NCBI GenBank assembly: GCA_944472155.2
Contig: OX235272.1
Location: 11,454,354 to 11,518,353, forward strand
Source: Trichobilharzia szidati
Taxonomy: Eukaryota; Platyhelminthes; Trematoda; Strigeidida; Schistosomatidae
Length of the DNA: 64,000 nucleotides
Direction of reading: 5' to 3'
Below, in pieces: positions 20,055 through 31,760 of this stretch. The notes under the pieces were generated by a model. That model saw nothing but the letters and a program-made list of their open reading frames with translations. It did not search any database and was not told where the DNA came from. Within the stretch, counting starts at the first letter, position 1. Each line of letters starts with the position of its first letter. The translations under genes were made by a program, and so were the position numbers.

Positions 20055-22200
20055 TTATTATTATTCTCTTGGGTTCCGAGTGGAACAAAGGGCTTCAATA
20101 ACATATCTCCACTTTCTTCGATTTCCTTCATTCCTCTACGGCTGACTAGCTCCACGACTTAATAATAATAATAATTTGCTTTATTCCAAAACAGTACTTG
20201 TGATACAAAATGGAATTCTCAGCATTTTTACTACAGTATTGCATCCAGTTAGTACATTATCAATAAATAGAATTCTACATAGATTAAGGAAATCTCAGTT
20301 CATTATTACAACAACACATTGGTATGTCGGTAGCAAAGGTAAAGCTGAACAGTGTTTGAAGGTGTTAGATAAGTAGATACTAGCATATTTACTGGCGTAA
20401 GCGAGAGAAAGAAACAAAGCAGCACATAACGGAAGAAAAGGAGAGAGAGAGAAAAGGAGAAGAAAGCAAGAAAATGTTGCACCTATAAATGATATTAGTT
20501 GGAAAGACGAGGTCCAGTTGTTCTACTGACTATTTAATGCCTTATAGGTGTCACGCCTAATGCTTTCCTTATCGCACAGAACACGAGCTAAGTAGGGTAT
20601 GGTTGAGTTTTTGTACTTGCTGGTGCGAGCATATAGTTTTCTATATTGGCTTCTGGTTTTACCTGATGAGATGCAAGGGGAGAGTTGTGAGTGAAGAGGG
20701 TGGTGTGAGTTAGATGAAATGGATTTGGCCCATTTTTCACATGAGTCCATGTGCCTGTCAACCAGAGTATTAGCAAGCTGGTTAAGTGGCACGTTGCTTA
20801 CCCTGCTAACAACATTTAACATCCTGCGTAAAATGTTATAGTCTTTCTTCAGTAGCCCGGGAAAAACTAAGCCCGGGGAACAATAGAGAATAATAGGCAG
20901 GATGCGAGAATTAACGAATTGTAGGAGTAAAGGTTGGGTAATACCAGAATGTTTTAACTTCTTGATGTAGAAGGTAAGACGGAATATTTTCTTAGAAATT
21001 GCTAAGATATGAGACGACCAGGGGAGATCAGCAGATAGAATGACACCTAGATATTTAATTTCCGATTTAGTTTCTATTTCAGTGCCGTCTATGTTGCATA
21101 CCTCGTAAGAGCCAAAGAGTTTGTTTAGGTCGGATTTATGCCTAAAGGTGAAATTGACTGTTTGGCATTTGGAGGGGTTTAGGGTAAGACCATTTTCCTT
21201 GGACCACTGGCTGATTTCTGACAGAAAGCCATTAAGTTTAGAGCATTGACTTTGACATTTGACAGACAAAGATACTGTCAGGTCGTCAGCATATTTGACA
21301 AAATTAATGTCATTTGAAGATTGTAAGTCATGTAGAAAGAAAGAAAAGAGAAGTGGGGAGAGTACAGCACCCAGAATCTCTCATCTTCTCCTCATCCTCC
21401 TCTTACGATCTCCTCCATGTCATACTGACAGTGAAGATCCACTCGTCACTTCTCATTCAACTTCCACTCGAGCTATGGCCTGCGTTGAGCACGATATCTT
21501 TTCGACGACCTCCTCAGCCTGTGCCCAACCAATCCATCTCCATTTTGTTTCTTGCTGCTAATTCTTTCTGGCTGGCTGGACATTTGATCTTCAGTATGAA
21601 GTCAGAGAAATTGGCATATTTTGATAAAAGTCTGCAGTATTCTATTGGAAATACCCTTCGTGCTATACTGATAAGGTTTCTGAACCGTTTAAAAGAAGTG
21701 ACTGACTGACTTCACATTTCTGTTGAAAGTCCATATCTTGTTGTTTATGCTAGCTGAGTGTAGTGCAAAAGATTGACAAACTGGTTTCAATTTGGTTGAT
21801 GAAGGTCTATCTTCCCTTTCCGATTCTGGCTGGCTGGCTGGCTGTCTTCGACATCTTCGTGCATGCTGACTGACTGTGCTTGAAACCGTGCTTTCTGGCC
21901 GGGTAAGTGAAGGCAGGAAGTAACCTCTGTTAAATATCTCCTGTTGATGATGTTTGGTGCTGTTTGTTGTTGCTGTTGGTTAGTTGTCTTCATTACCTTC
22001 GTCTTCTATATATTCACCTGCAGTCCTGGATTCGATGTCTGTCAGCCACTACTGCCAGTTTGTTGCTTTTCGCCTTTAAGTCTTCGAGTTTGTGTGACAT
22101 TTAATATAAATCATCCAAACTTGAAATCCCGTTCTTCCTGAGTCTTCTTGTCGGTCGTCCAACGTATTCCTGTCTCCACGCTCCAGAGCAAAGTCTGCCG
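20055..22200 (-). mobile_element. RTE-like LINE (type 2) interrupted by a CR1-like LINE
   Basis: The 3' end is at 20055-20160 ('ttattattattctcttgggttccgagtggaacaaaggg'). The body resumes at about 21373 ('cagaatctctcatcttctcc..') and continues to about 22200, where minus-strand sequence reads like the 63.2-63.4 kb copy (a degenerate NMDKTEVMEITNQPT-type segment at 21940-22010). Between lies the CR1-like insertion. Contains a (CTGG)n stretch at 21825-21843. Confidence 0.6.
20161..21372 (-). mobile_element. CR1-like LINE, 5'-truncated, with RT active site
   Basis: Minus-strand reading gives GAVLSPLLFSFFLHDL, then INFVKYADDLTVSLS with the YADD catalytic box. A 248-codon open frame (21269-20523) follows: GFLSEISQWSKENGLTLNPS, SEIKYLGVILSADLPWSSHI and a C-terminus KTRSQYRKLYARTSKYK..PYLARVLCDK. 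The element ends in an (ATT)n tail at 20161-20175, as CR1-like elements do. The RT N-terminal half, endonuclease and ORF1 are missing. The long intact frame suggests a fairly young copy. Confidence 0.8.
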
Positions 22201-22219
22201 TACAGTTCAATCCAACACA

Positions 22220-22445
22220 ATCAGGAATGTCATCGGTAGCACAGCGTCGGTAGAATCCTCTGCAATCACCTATATGGGTCGGTGTTCGATTCCTGTCTGA
22301 AGCACTTCTTTATCCCACTGAGCCGATAATAAGACCGGTAAGAAAGGACTGTTATGCATGGGACTAGCGACGCCAACCCGCAAAAAATAAACATCACAGA
22401 TACCGAAACTTCAAAGATCTCTAGCTTTAAGCACTATGTTCCACT
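22220..22445 (+). mobile_element. SINE-A copy
   Basis: A-box-like 'tcggtagcacagcgtcggtagaat', B box 'ggtgttcgattcctgt', then 'tgagccgataataagaccggtaagaaagg', 'aataaacatcacagataccgaaacttcaaag' and 'agcactatgttccactagg'. Confidence 0.65.
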
Positions 22446-22519
22446 AGGAATGCAAAGGAAGACAAAAAAGTGATGGAGAAATGATCGAAACACCAGACGG
22501 CTGTTGCACTCGTTTGTTG

Positions 22520-23145
22520 CTTTAAACATTTTTCCCAGAAAATTGTTGTGAAACTCCACCTCGAAGTGTGTGTAATTTAAAACATTGGTTTTGATGGGTC
22601 CACTTAGAATGATTTTGCACCATACCACCAATTTTCTGCAGCCAATAGTTTTTAGCATCCCAAAGACTTCAACCAGCCAAACAATCTACACTCCCTTACG
22701 TAGCTGGCTTAAACCAACTAAGAAATACTTCAAGTACTGAATCCCCTATTTGATTTAACAAACTGTAACCATTTTCATCCTAATTCTATGTTAGCTAACA
22801 TTATTTGTCGGGGAAGACAGTGTCTCTTTATGTTTACCATGTGTCCCTAACCATTTTAATCGATACAGCAGAATAACTACATAGACTGACTTCTTTTCAC
22901 TATCTAATATTCTACGCCTTTGATTCACGAAACATGATTCGCCGTATTATACCAATTAAAACAGGTCACAGAACGCAAATAGTCAAAAACAGCTAGCCTC
23001 TTCAGGTTTTCTACTTTCAGTGACCATATCTCACAGTCGTAAATAAAGACAGAGCAAATCAGTGTGCAGTACACATGCTTTTTCATTGATAGCAAGATAT
23101 CAAGTCTGAGCCAGAAATGACTTTAATTAAGCGAATGCCATTACA
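22520..23145 (-). mobile_element. RTE-like LINE (type 1), 3' fragment
   Basis: Blocks 'cctaattctatgttagctaacattatttgtcggggaagacagtg', 'gtgtccctaaccatttta' and 'atctcacagtcgtaaataaagacagag' align in order with copies at 17.4-17.8 and 55.4-55.6 kb. Only non-coding-looking remnants are left. Confidence 0.55.
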
Positions 23146-23519
23146 GCTATTTAAAGTACAAAGACAATGACTAGTCCCCACAGCTAGAATAAACAACGTA
23201 TCCCTGGATAATAGCAAAACGAACTCATAAAAACCATGGCAACTGCTGCTATTCGAATATATACGCTAAATCTGATTATTCAAATGTTACTGCTTTGATT
23301 TCCGTGAGTAAATAAGGTTGATTTTGTTTCAGAAGTATGGACTAGAGTGTAACAGCTTTGAAGTGTCATTCCACATGGTCTATGTCCCCAGCAGGTTTCC
23401 AAGAGAGCTATCTGATCAACATTAAGAACCACTATGCAATTCATGTTAACCACTAACGTATTCTACGTGAATATTAAGTAAATATAAAGTATATAATTAG
23501 TTAATAAAATATTACTGAC

Positions 23520-23618
23520 TTGTAATGAAGACTTCACTGCATTATATTCTACCAGGCTAACATAATCTTCGTTGGTGTGTTCAATCATCTTACTGTCTTT
23601 CTTTGTTTTCAACGACTT
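23520..23618 (-). CDS. Coiled-coil protein gene, exon c
   Basis: 99 bp, 33 codons, phase 0 at both ends. The acceptor is tttctcttt-ag|AAGTCG and the donor TTACAA|gtcagt. The peptide is highly charged at its start (KSLKTKKDSKMIEH) and ends EYNAVKSSLQ, which continues into TRIKELESVLEAY of the next exon to give one helix. On the coding strand it follows exon b after a 11.5-kb intron containing PLE and LINE insertions. A PLE insertion boundary lies about 250 bp upstream of the acceptor (23869). Additional phase-0 exons between b and c cannot be excluded. Confidence 0.68.
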
Positions 23619-23881
23619 CTAAAGAGAAAGGGAGAGAGAGAAAATAATCAAAGAAATTCAATAACTTGAACTTGAACCCTTACAAAAAGACTTCAGTGAA
23701 ACATAATACATGTAGAATAAGAATAAAAGATGATCGTTAAAAAAAGAAGTAACAGAAGAATCAATGAGGCTTTCTAGACAGGTTTTATTTTCAAAGATAA
23801 TTATTGATTTGCAACAATAGATGATGGTAAAATTGAAATCATTGTGGCACACTTCCACTTGAGCTGCTGGGACTACTTACT

Positions 23882-25631
23882 AATGTATGTGTGTAAAAGG
23901 TGGGCACTGTGGTAGTAAGTAATTCCATGACGACATAGTCCTGTTAGGGGAGGACGCTGACAAAATGCAGAGTTTTCTGAACACCTAGAGCAGCAATCTT
24001 CGTATGTTTGGCATGCGACTCGCCCCTGTGAAATGTAAGATGCTGCTGCAGGACTGGACTACGTCAACTTCTAGCTAAGTGATGTGGAGTGAAGTGATAG
24101 AACATGTTGACCAATTTACCTATTTGGGAAGTTGTATCAGCACCAACGGATTGATTGGTGACGAAATCACAGCACGGATCCAGAAAGCTCGGGCTGCTTT
24201 CGCTAACTTACACCATCTCTGGCGTAGGCGTGACATCCGGCTGTCAACCAAGGGACGTGTATACTGCTCAACAGTTCGCTCCGTCCGTCTCTATGGCGAT
24301 GAGACGTGGCCATTGAGAGCGGAAGACATGAAGAGATTGTCTGTTTTTGACCACAGATGTTTACGATCTCTCTCTCGCGTTAGGTGGTATAATAAGGTAA
24401 GTAATGTTGACGTTAGGCGTAGAGTGTTGGGCAAAGAGGGAAAATCAATCGAAGAGAAGAGGCTATAAAGTTACATAGATTGAGATGGTTAGGTCACGTG
24501 CTGCGCATGTCTAACCATCGTCTCCCCCGACGGCATTACTACCTGATATAGATGCACGTTGGAAAAGAGTAAGTGGTGGCCAAACAAAAACATCACATCA
24601 ATCAATCCATGAAATCCTTCCTTGACAGTTAAACTAAGTCAGGTAGGGAGATTCAGACTTCCGGGTTGGAACCCTCGGGACTCTAAGAATCAATGGCTGG
24701 AGACAGACAATAGGTGACATGGCTCAAAATCGTTGTCAATGGCTTACGCAGATGTATTCAGTCTCTGTAACCTTTCATAGTCCTTTGTACCATTACTCAT
24801 TCTGTTTCACTCTTATACTTATCTAAATTCTATTGATTCTCTTCTCTCATTTTCCTGTCCACCTTTGTGTGCTATTTGGAACGTGGCAACTCGAACTGCT
24901 GCACTTAAATGGCCAAGTTCTATGTTGAATCCAGCAGCCAGCAGCAGCAGCAGCAAGTAATTCCGTATTAGTTTGTTTATTAGTTGTATCACACACAGTG
25001 ATGAAACAGTATTATTTACTGAACTACACAGTTTCGAACAAAATTTATTGTTATTGAGAGTCATATGAATTATAACCACACAACTTTGAAACTTGAGTTT
25101 TATAGTCTTCCTTGTTCTCTCCTATTTGTCGTCGTTGGGGTAATAGTAGAATTTTCCAGATATCTGGGTGGATAAGTGTTGAATCATTCCTGTTACATGT
25201 ATTTACAGTTGATTCGATAAACAAAAGCTTCTGTTATCAATCTCTACCTCCACCCTGTTGTTACATTAGATTTTAAAACTGTCATCCTATCCCATCCTAT
25301 TGTATGGTTGTGTGTAATGAGATAAGGTGACAGTTCTAAAATCTAATGTAACAGTAGGGTGGAGGAAGAGATTGATGTCAACGGAAGCTTTGTTTATCGA
25401 TCCAACTGCAAATACATGCAATAGGAATGATTCAACACCTGTCCAGTGGGATATCTGAAAAATTCCACTACCCCCACAACGAATAGGGGAAACTATAAAA
25501 CGAAAGTTTCAAAGTTGTGTGGTTTTAATTCATATGACTCTGAATAACAATAAAATTTGCTCTAGAGTTTATCATCCAGTAAATAATACTGTTTCATCAC
25601 TGTGTTATATATCTAACAAATAAACTAATAT
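23882..25631. mobile_element. PLE terminal palindrome, interrupted by an RTE-like LINE
   Basis: Outer flanks gggactacttact (23869-23881) and gggagtacctact (25632-25644) match at 11 of 13 positions, as expected of an older target duplication. Arms: left 24961-25291 (plus the leading piece 23882-23926), right 25321-25633, with a 29-base loop. No PLE coding sequence remains. The left arm is split by the LINE at 23927-24954. Confidence 0.62.
23927..24954 (+). mobile_element. RTE-like LINE (type 1), 5'-truncated, 10-bp target duplication
   Basis: Target duplication aagtaattcc at 23917-23926 and 24955-24964. The coding remnant starts DDIVLLGEDADKMQSFLN (around the RT catalytic Asp). A 129-codon frame (24079-24468) reads QFTYLGSCISTNGLIGDEI, TARIQKARAAFANLHHLWRR, VRLYGDETWPLRAED and, after a frameshift, RLRWLGHVLRMSNHRLPRR. 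The 3' end has 'gtgtgctatttggaacgtggcaactcgaactgctg' and a (CAG)n tail. Confidence 0.78.
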
Positions 25632-25799
25632 GGGAGTACCTACTGTCTGACAATGTGGCTGTTAGGTAGATAATTTAAATGTCTGAATGAAGACTTCTGC
25701 TCTAGGCTCTGTCAACAGTTGAATGTTTGTTTTAACTTCAGGTATGGCTTCCCTCAGTCATAGAATACCGTGTACTAAAATAATTTTGAAGTAATACGA

Positions 25800-26020
25800 T
25801 TTATCTTGGGTACATCAGTGGTAGAGTGTTCTGCAACCAGAAGTGCTGTCCCAGGATCAATCCCAGGGCGACTCACTCCTAAACATCACCTAGACGGTAA
25901 TAAATTAGGAGAAGAGGACACGATGGACGTGAACTTGACGACCACGACCCGTTGAGAAAAACAACACAGCCACTTCTGAAGCCTCAAGGCTTCAGGTCTT
26001 CTGTTCTACTTGTAACGCAA
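25800..26020 (+). mobile_element. SINE-A copy
   Basis: 'tacatcagtggtagagtgttctgcaacca' (A-box side), 'aggatcaatcccaggg' (B box), 'tcctaaacatcacctagacggtaataaatta' and a 3' end 'cacttctgaagcct'. Moderately diverged. Confidence 0.55.
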
Positions 26021-26640
26021 CAGATTGAAAAAAATAGGATCATGATAAAGGCTGTTCACGTGGTAGCTTATCGAATGATTATGACAAATATTTTGTTCAG
26101 AAGTCAATTGGCTATTTAACTGTCATTTCTGAGGAAACCGGTGAAAAGACGCGGGAAATTACCCGCATAACGTCATCTAGTGTATTGCGTTAAAGGGTTT
26201 TTCTGGTAACCGATAAGTTTAATTGTATTTCCCTCCATAAATTGACATCAGGTGGAGGGATCTATTTAAAAGTAAGCAACAGTGGACAGTTTTGTTCTGC
26301 TTGAATGAAGTATTGACATCACTTTTGTGTGCCCACATTATTGTAGACAGAATATTAGGTTACATGTGACAATTATTTACTTTTACAGGTCTAAGGGTTT
26401 TTGTGTGTTTTTTCGCACTTTCGTCTACTGAAATGTAACATCAGTGATCATGTCATGATGCGGCTTTTTGTTCTTGTCGTGCATTTCATTATTACACACA
26501 CATGTACTCACTCACAAATCCGCTCAGTGTATATGTTTGAACACGATTCAGTTACATCACTGTTAATTCTCATTAAAACTGCTTTTGATATCAGATAAGA
26601 TGAGATAGGAAACTGATTGTTAACCGGGGGGATTTTTGAT
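26020..26640. other. Unassigned stretch with promoter-like content
   Basis: Contains 'gggaaattacccgcataacgtcat' and 'ggagggatctatttaaaagtaag'. It could be an LTR or promoter remnant; no coding sequence is supported. Confidence 0.25.
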
Positions 26641-26830
26641 TAGCTGAACATCTTTGTGTATTCTTTGTGATGTGAGTGGAACACAGGGCTACTACCTTTG
26701 AGGTTTCAGCAGTAGTAGTATCGAATTCCTCCATGGAGAAGGGCTGCCATTCCGTCTTACCCATATCGACTAGCGACTGGTAAACTAGACGAGGTTCAGG
26801 AGTGCATCGGTAGGAAAATCGAAATCGTAT
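26640..26830 (-). mobile_element. SINE-A, degenerate copy
   Basis: 'gtgagtggaacacagggct', 'tgaggtttcagcagtagtagtat' and 'aggagtgcatcgg' follow the reversed SINE-A order seen at 48480-48668. Confidence 0.4.
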
Positions 26831-27039
26831 CGTTATGTTGGATGACGGACATTCCAACAGGGAATCATCAACAAACAGCAAAATGTTTAGGTATCTAAAA
26901 TTTCACTTTCCAAACTCTCTGAATTGGAATGATGGACACGTGCGATTAAGTGACAAAATTAACACGGATGTTACAGGTAATTCATTATGTAAACACACGC
27001 TGCTTTTATAATCTTATACACTTATCAAATCCAACAGTC

Positions 27040-27252
27040 TACACCTGGTTTTGTTTTCTTTACCAATTGGTCAACTTGACTACACGAAAATAACCCCATG
27101 CTGAAGAATGATGATTAAGTTGTTATATAATATAAGCTGAGATTTTGTAAATTCCAGTTTAATAATACCAGTTTGATGAAGCTATTAGCAGCAGCACTAG
27201 ATAGCGAATCGTCAGTAAAAACAATATCGTTTTGTTTTTCATTCACTGAATA
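27040..27252 (+). mobile_element. PLE terminal-repeat fragment
   Basis: 'gctgagattttgtaaattccagtttaataatacc', 'gatagcgaatcgtcagtaaaaacaatatcgttttgtttttcattca' equal the right arm of the 15.6-16.3 kb palindrome with an internal deletion. Confidence 0.6.
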
Positions 27253-27354
27253 AAAAGTAAATAACTTTTATAATAATAAGTATGTGGACATATTCACATT
27301 CAATGACAGCTAAAGTCATGGAAACATGTGACCATTTTGAGGGGAAAATAACTC

Positions 27355-27400
27355 TGTGTGTGTTTGTGTGTGTCGTGTGTGTGTGGGTGTGGGAGCATGT
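27355..27400 (+). repeat. (TG)n microsatellite, imperfect
   Basis: gtgtgtgtttgtgtgtgtcgtgtgtgtgtgggtgtggg-type run; a simple repeat. Confidence 0.8.
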
Positions 27401-27899
27401 TACCATTTTTAGAAGGTTGTAGCATAAATCATGTTTCTGGCATGCATAATCAACAAATGTGAACCGGTTTATTACAATAAAAAAGGGAAGAGATTTGGGC
27501 AAAAATATAACTACAAAATCTATGACGTAATAAGAAAAAACTGCATATTTTCCAGCCTACGAAGTTTTCTCTATATTTTTCTTATTGTGAATCCTTACCA
27601 GTTCACCAGTATAAATTGTCTTTAAAAATAGAAACATCGTGAATCATTTATTCACGTGTAGTGGAATCATTAGATAATGAATGCATGCCTGTAGTCAATA
27701 AAAGATCGGAAACTAATGATGCGGAAAAGAGATCTTTACGTAAGAAAGTAATGACGCAACAGTAACCTTTGAAATTTCATATAACATTGTGAACTCATGT
27801 GAAAATTCCTATTGGGATAGATAGAAATTCAAAACAAGTGATTCAGTGAAGAGTCTATATATTTATGGGCTGAAAAGAAGACTCTAGAACAGAATAATT

Positions 27900-28033
27900 T
27901 CTCGCGTGGATGATTTATGTTTAATGTCACGCGAATATGAAGACTTGCAGGCGAAAACCGACAAACTGGATGAAGAATCAACCAATGAGGATACAATACC
28001 ATGTGAACATAGAAAAGATGGAGGTGATGAAGA
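27900..28033 (+). mobile_element. RTE-like LINE (type 2), short internal fragment
   Basis: Contains the block reading 'gatttatgtttaatgtcacgcgaatatgaagacttgcaggcgaaaaccgacaaactgg', which recurs at 63.23-63.29 and 44.05-44.11 kb. Confidence 0.55.
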
Positions 28034-29060
28034 CAGTTAAATGTCAATTGGCGAAACAAACAATTAATGTCACATAGAATAATTCATAGGATGGATAGAA
28101 CTTGAAAAAGGATGTGCTATTATAGGATTAGTAGACAAATCGAATTAAATAAAAACGTTACGTAATATTGTGTGAAATTTGATAGCATAGAATTTAACGT
28201 TCTAAAATAGAAGAATTGATTTAGAACGACAAGTGGAACAAGTGAAATAATACCGGGGACGGTTCAAAGTGAGAATAGTATTAGTAACAATAGACGTAAT
28301 AAAGGAAGACAATACATAGTGAATAGACAAAATGAGAAATATGAAAAATTGGTAGCGCCAAAATATGATTGAGGATTAACATACTTCAGCATAGAGGGAT
28401 TAAGAACATGAAAGTTGGAGGGGTTGAACGAACTTTTACTGTACACAAAGATCTGTTTGGCTTTTCTGTTTCGATAGACGAACCTTCAGCAATACAGATG
28501 AGTCGGGTACATAGGGATTTGGGTAAATTACTCTTTGCCTTGTAGATGACTTTGAAGGCGGAGGCTATAGAGAGATAGTGTGATCATTATTGACCAGATG
28601 TTCAATGATCGCGCTTCTTATTGCTCCACTTCCACCTCTTCGTAACCATGCAGGATAGTGTTCTTGCACCCTCTTGGACATGGTCTTAACCCCTCTATGC
28701 TAAAGTATGGTAATCCCCGATCATATTTTGGCTCTACCAATTTTTCATTTTTTTCATTTTGTCTATTCAATTTGTATACTCTTCCTTCATTATGTCAATT
28801 GTTACTATTACTATTCTCACTTTTAATTATCCCTGGTATTATTTCACTTGTTCTACTTGTCATTCGAAATCAATTCCTTTTTACAACGTTAAATTCTATG
28901 CTATCAAATTCCACACAATATTATGTAAAGTTTTTATTTTATTCGATTTGTCCACTAATCCTATAATTGCACACCATTTTTCAAGTTCTGTCCATCCTTT
29001 GAATTATTCTATATACGACATTACTTGTTTCGGCACTTGACATTTAACTATGTTTATAAT
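28033..29060 (-). mobile_element. Penelope-like element flanked by long inverted arms
   Basis: Arms of about 350-400 bp (28033-28430 and 28640-29056) are inverted copies at roughly 80% identity by eye. Between and overlapping the right arm, the minus strand encodes VQEHYPAWLRRGGSGAIRS and IIEHLVNNDHTISL, the C-terminal part of the GIY-YIG domain. The plus-strand frames at 28658-29040 are antisense to this. Confidence 0.62.
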
Positions 29061-29159
29061 CACAAACATTTTAGTTTTAATTGCATTCCATATTAATATT
29101 ATTTTAGGCATTCACACCTATGATTTAATTCCCTCACCAGATATAACTTCTTAAAAACC

Positions 29160-29182
29160 ATATATATATATATATATATACG
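29160..29182. repeat. (TA)n microsatellite
   Basis: Uninterrupted TA dinucleotides of about 22 bases. Confidence 0.85.
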
Positions 29183-29314
29183 ATTGTACAGCTTGATGAT
29201 AAAATCGTTGAAAGTAGATTTGTTGTGTACCTCGCTTCTTATAGCCCCAATTTTACTTTTATAAACCATTTTCAAAAGTACACAACCAAATAAATTTTGT
29301 TACAATTCACATAA

Positions 29315-29600
29315 TTCAAGCGCTGGTTTCCGGGGATTTGACTGGTTACAGGATTTCATCATGAGTTGAAATCAGTTAGAGAACCATCGGAAAACCAACT
29401 AGGGAGTGATATACAGCTGTTTCATCCTAGTTTGCAACTCTTCAGCTTAATGGTCTGCGAGCTTGCCTTGTAACTGGAAAGTCCTGCGTTAGAACTCTAG
29501 TGGTGAGTGCCTATTGATAGAGAGTCGCAGGCAATGCGACGCCTGTGCAGTACTCCCTCGATGTTTTCCAATGATTCTCTAACCAATTCACATTATTATC
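29315..29600. mobile_element. SINE-B pair, head to head
   Basis: A reverse body (29315-29450: 'gatttcatcatgagttgaaatcagttagagaaccat...') is joined to a forward copy (29440-29600: 'cttaatggtctgcgagcttgccttgtaactggaaagtcctgcg', 'gcagtactccctcgatgttttccaatgattctctaacc'). Confidence 0.5.
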
Positions 29601-30129
29601 GGAAAAAAACAATACATATAAGATTGTAGAGCTAGATGATAAATTTGTTGAAAAGAGACACTTCACTAGATCATGAGTCGATATTACTCGGAGAATCATC
29701 ATTGAAAGTCAGTTGTAGAGTATCGGACAACCGTCTCGTTTTAGTCTGTAAATTAACGCATTAATGTGGATACTAATGAAACCGCTTATAAGGGTCTTTT
29801 TGGTTCCGAGGTGACCTCGTTCACCATTCAGCTGTCACTAACCACCGAACGTTTGAACTCCCTCTTAGAATTTAAACTTAACTTAATATTCAGACAGCTA
29901 GTTTTCTGGCGCCAAAAGGTGAAGAAATTTCAAGCAGAATAAAAGTCGCCAATACACTTCTTAAAAGACAGTTTAGTGAAAAAAGAGTATTCTTCAAAAT
30001 GAATTCCTCTGCTATCAGGTGCTACAACTATATATATTTTGTAATTGGAAAACTATTATTATTACTACTAACGACGTCAATGCTGTTTTAAATAACAGTG
30101 AGCCAATAAGATCAGTTAGATTACATTAA

Positions 30130-30200
30130 TATATGTGTAAAACTTGGGCACTGTGGTAGTAAGTAATTCCATATTAGTTTGTTTATTTGATATATCTTTT
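30130..30200 (+). mobile_element. PLE terminal fragment
   Basis: 'tgtgtaaaacttgggcactgtggtagtaagtaattccat' and 'attagtttgtttatttgatatatc', as at 18.86 kb. Confidence 0.55.
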
Positions 30201-30480
30201 TGCCTCATATCTGTGTTTGTTATCTCTATTTTGCATTTACTTTTACTTTCTTCATTTGCTTTGTGTGCTACATGGAAGCAGAGTGGCAACTCAAGCTGCT
30301 GCTTAGTGGTGCAAAGTTCTATGTTGAAACCAGTCAGTCCATTAAAATTAAGAATACCATCTGTGGTAATAGGCAGGAAGCATTGTCTTACTCATGTTCC
30401 CACTTTGAATGCCTCTCTGAGTTTCCTGTTGTATGGCTTACTGTTCCCATGTTCTCATTCTTATTTTTGCTTTCATCGAT
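30200..30480 (+). mobile_element. RTE-like LINE (type 1), 3'UTR fragment
   Basis: 'gtgtgctacatggaagcagagtggcaactcaagctgctg..tctatgttgaaaccagtcagtc' equals the 3' block of the LINE at 24.85 kb. The two overlapping frames here are not genes. Confidence 0.5.
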
Positions 30481-31209
30481 AGAAGACACATCAGTCGGCT
30501 GACTGGCTTCCTGAAGGCTTTCACCAGCCCACTGTGTCATTTCACCTAACCAATTCCAGCGAATACTAAGTTTTTTTGTATTTTTAATAATTTTATTGTA
30601 TGTTGAAGCTTCTGTAGCAGTTTCAATGGTTTTGTGGTGTAGGGTCGCTAGTCCCACGCCCAACTCTCCCTCTTAACGCGGATTTGAGTTCGGCTAGAAA
30701 ACTAGCAAGGTAGTAAATTAAGCGAGGTTTAAGATTGCTAAAAGTGTAAGTAATTTAATAATCAGTCCCCCCCCTGCACTTTGTCAAATGTACACAATGA
30801 ATATTGAATAACATTCTACTGCCCCGAGGCTGTGTAGTAAAAAACAGAGTTGATGGAAATCTATTCGTCGGGTATTCGCTATGTTCATAGGTTTACGTGA
30901 AATGGTTGTACTTGGTGATTTATATTTATTTTATATTATGTGATGTCAGTTAACCAACAGGACGAGAGTAAAATCCGGTTTCATTATCTTTACACCTGTA
31001 AAACTTTATTTGCTAACCTTAAAAACTCAAAAATCCATTCACCTTATTTATCCATAAGGAAACATTTAAGATCAGAGAAGATCTTTGTAAAAATGATTTC
31101 TGAATGTGTGCTAGAAAGTTTGTCATTAGGAGGTGCAAGGTAACTATCTTATTATGCTATCGATGTCGACATATCCTTGATATCCTTTGATTGGACACTA
31201 AGCAGCAAC

Positions 31210-31760
31210 TTGTACCATGAGTCTACTCTGTTGTTTGGTGCAGAGTGAATTCTATCACACTCAGGTTAACAGTATGGCCACCATTCTAGATGGTTTGTCA
31301 TCACAGTACATTGGTCGAATTCAGTCTTCAGTAAAAAAGAGGACTGGGTGCATGAAACGGCTTACCACTCAGTGTCTGAAGAAAGTATTCAATACAATTC
31401 CACAGGAGGTGAATCGTCTACCCAAATAACTCGGCAGTAATGTCTCTGACGGCAGTAATAGCTGACATGGGCTAGAATCTTAGAAGGGATACGAGTACTC
31501 TGAAGACTGTAGATACGCCTTGCCGACTGGTCCAATGCTAACAAGAACGAAACTGAGGTGAAGCAGGGCTTTCTGACAATTGCCTCCAATCATCCAATAC
31601 CCATTCATAAATATCACATCATCAACTGAAACGCAGCCTTCGAGGTGGTAAGTTGACTGATTCATTGTAGATTACTACGATAGGGAGAAAGAGCGTCGAT
31701 TTGACGATTGAGGCCTAATTTATGCGTGCAGAGGGATTTTTGGCCTTTCTTCTTTACTTA
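31210..31760 (+). mobile_element. Possible PLE remnant
   Basis: GLSSQYIGRIQSSVKKR (around 31290-31350) resembles the YIG core of the GIY-YIG domain, and LRPNLCVQ-like sequence near 31710 resembles the PLE C-terminus. The stretch between is unrelated to what I can recognise, so either an insertion lies there or the match is weak. Confidence 0.3.

Noticed and set aside
28658..29040. Two overlapping hydrophobic plus-strand frames that mimic membrane proteins
   Set aside because: They are antisense to the PLE arm and AT-rich; the inverted copy at 28.1-28.4 kb does not keep them open.
30144..30502. Overlapping hydrophobic frames resembling membrane proteins
   Set aside because: LINE 3'UTR and flanking AT-rich sequence; no conservation between copies.
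30940..31143. 67-codon frame ending ..LESLSLGGAR, vaguely like the PLE N-terminal ALSLG block
   Set aside because: Only four to five residues agree and flanking sequence does not extend the match.
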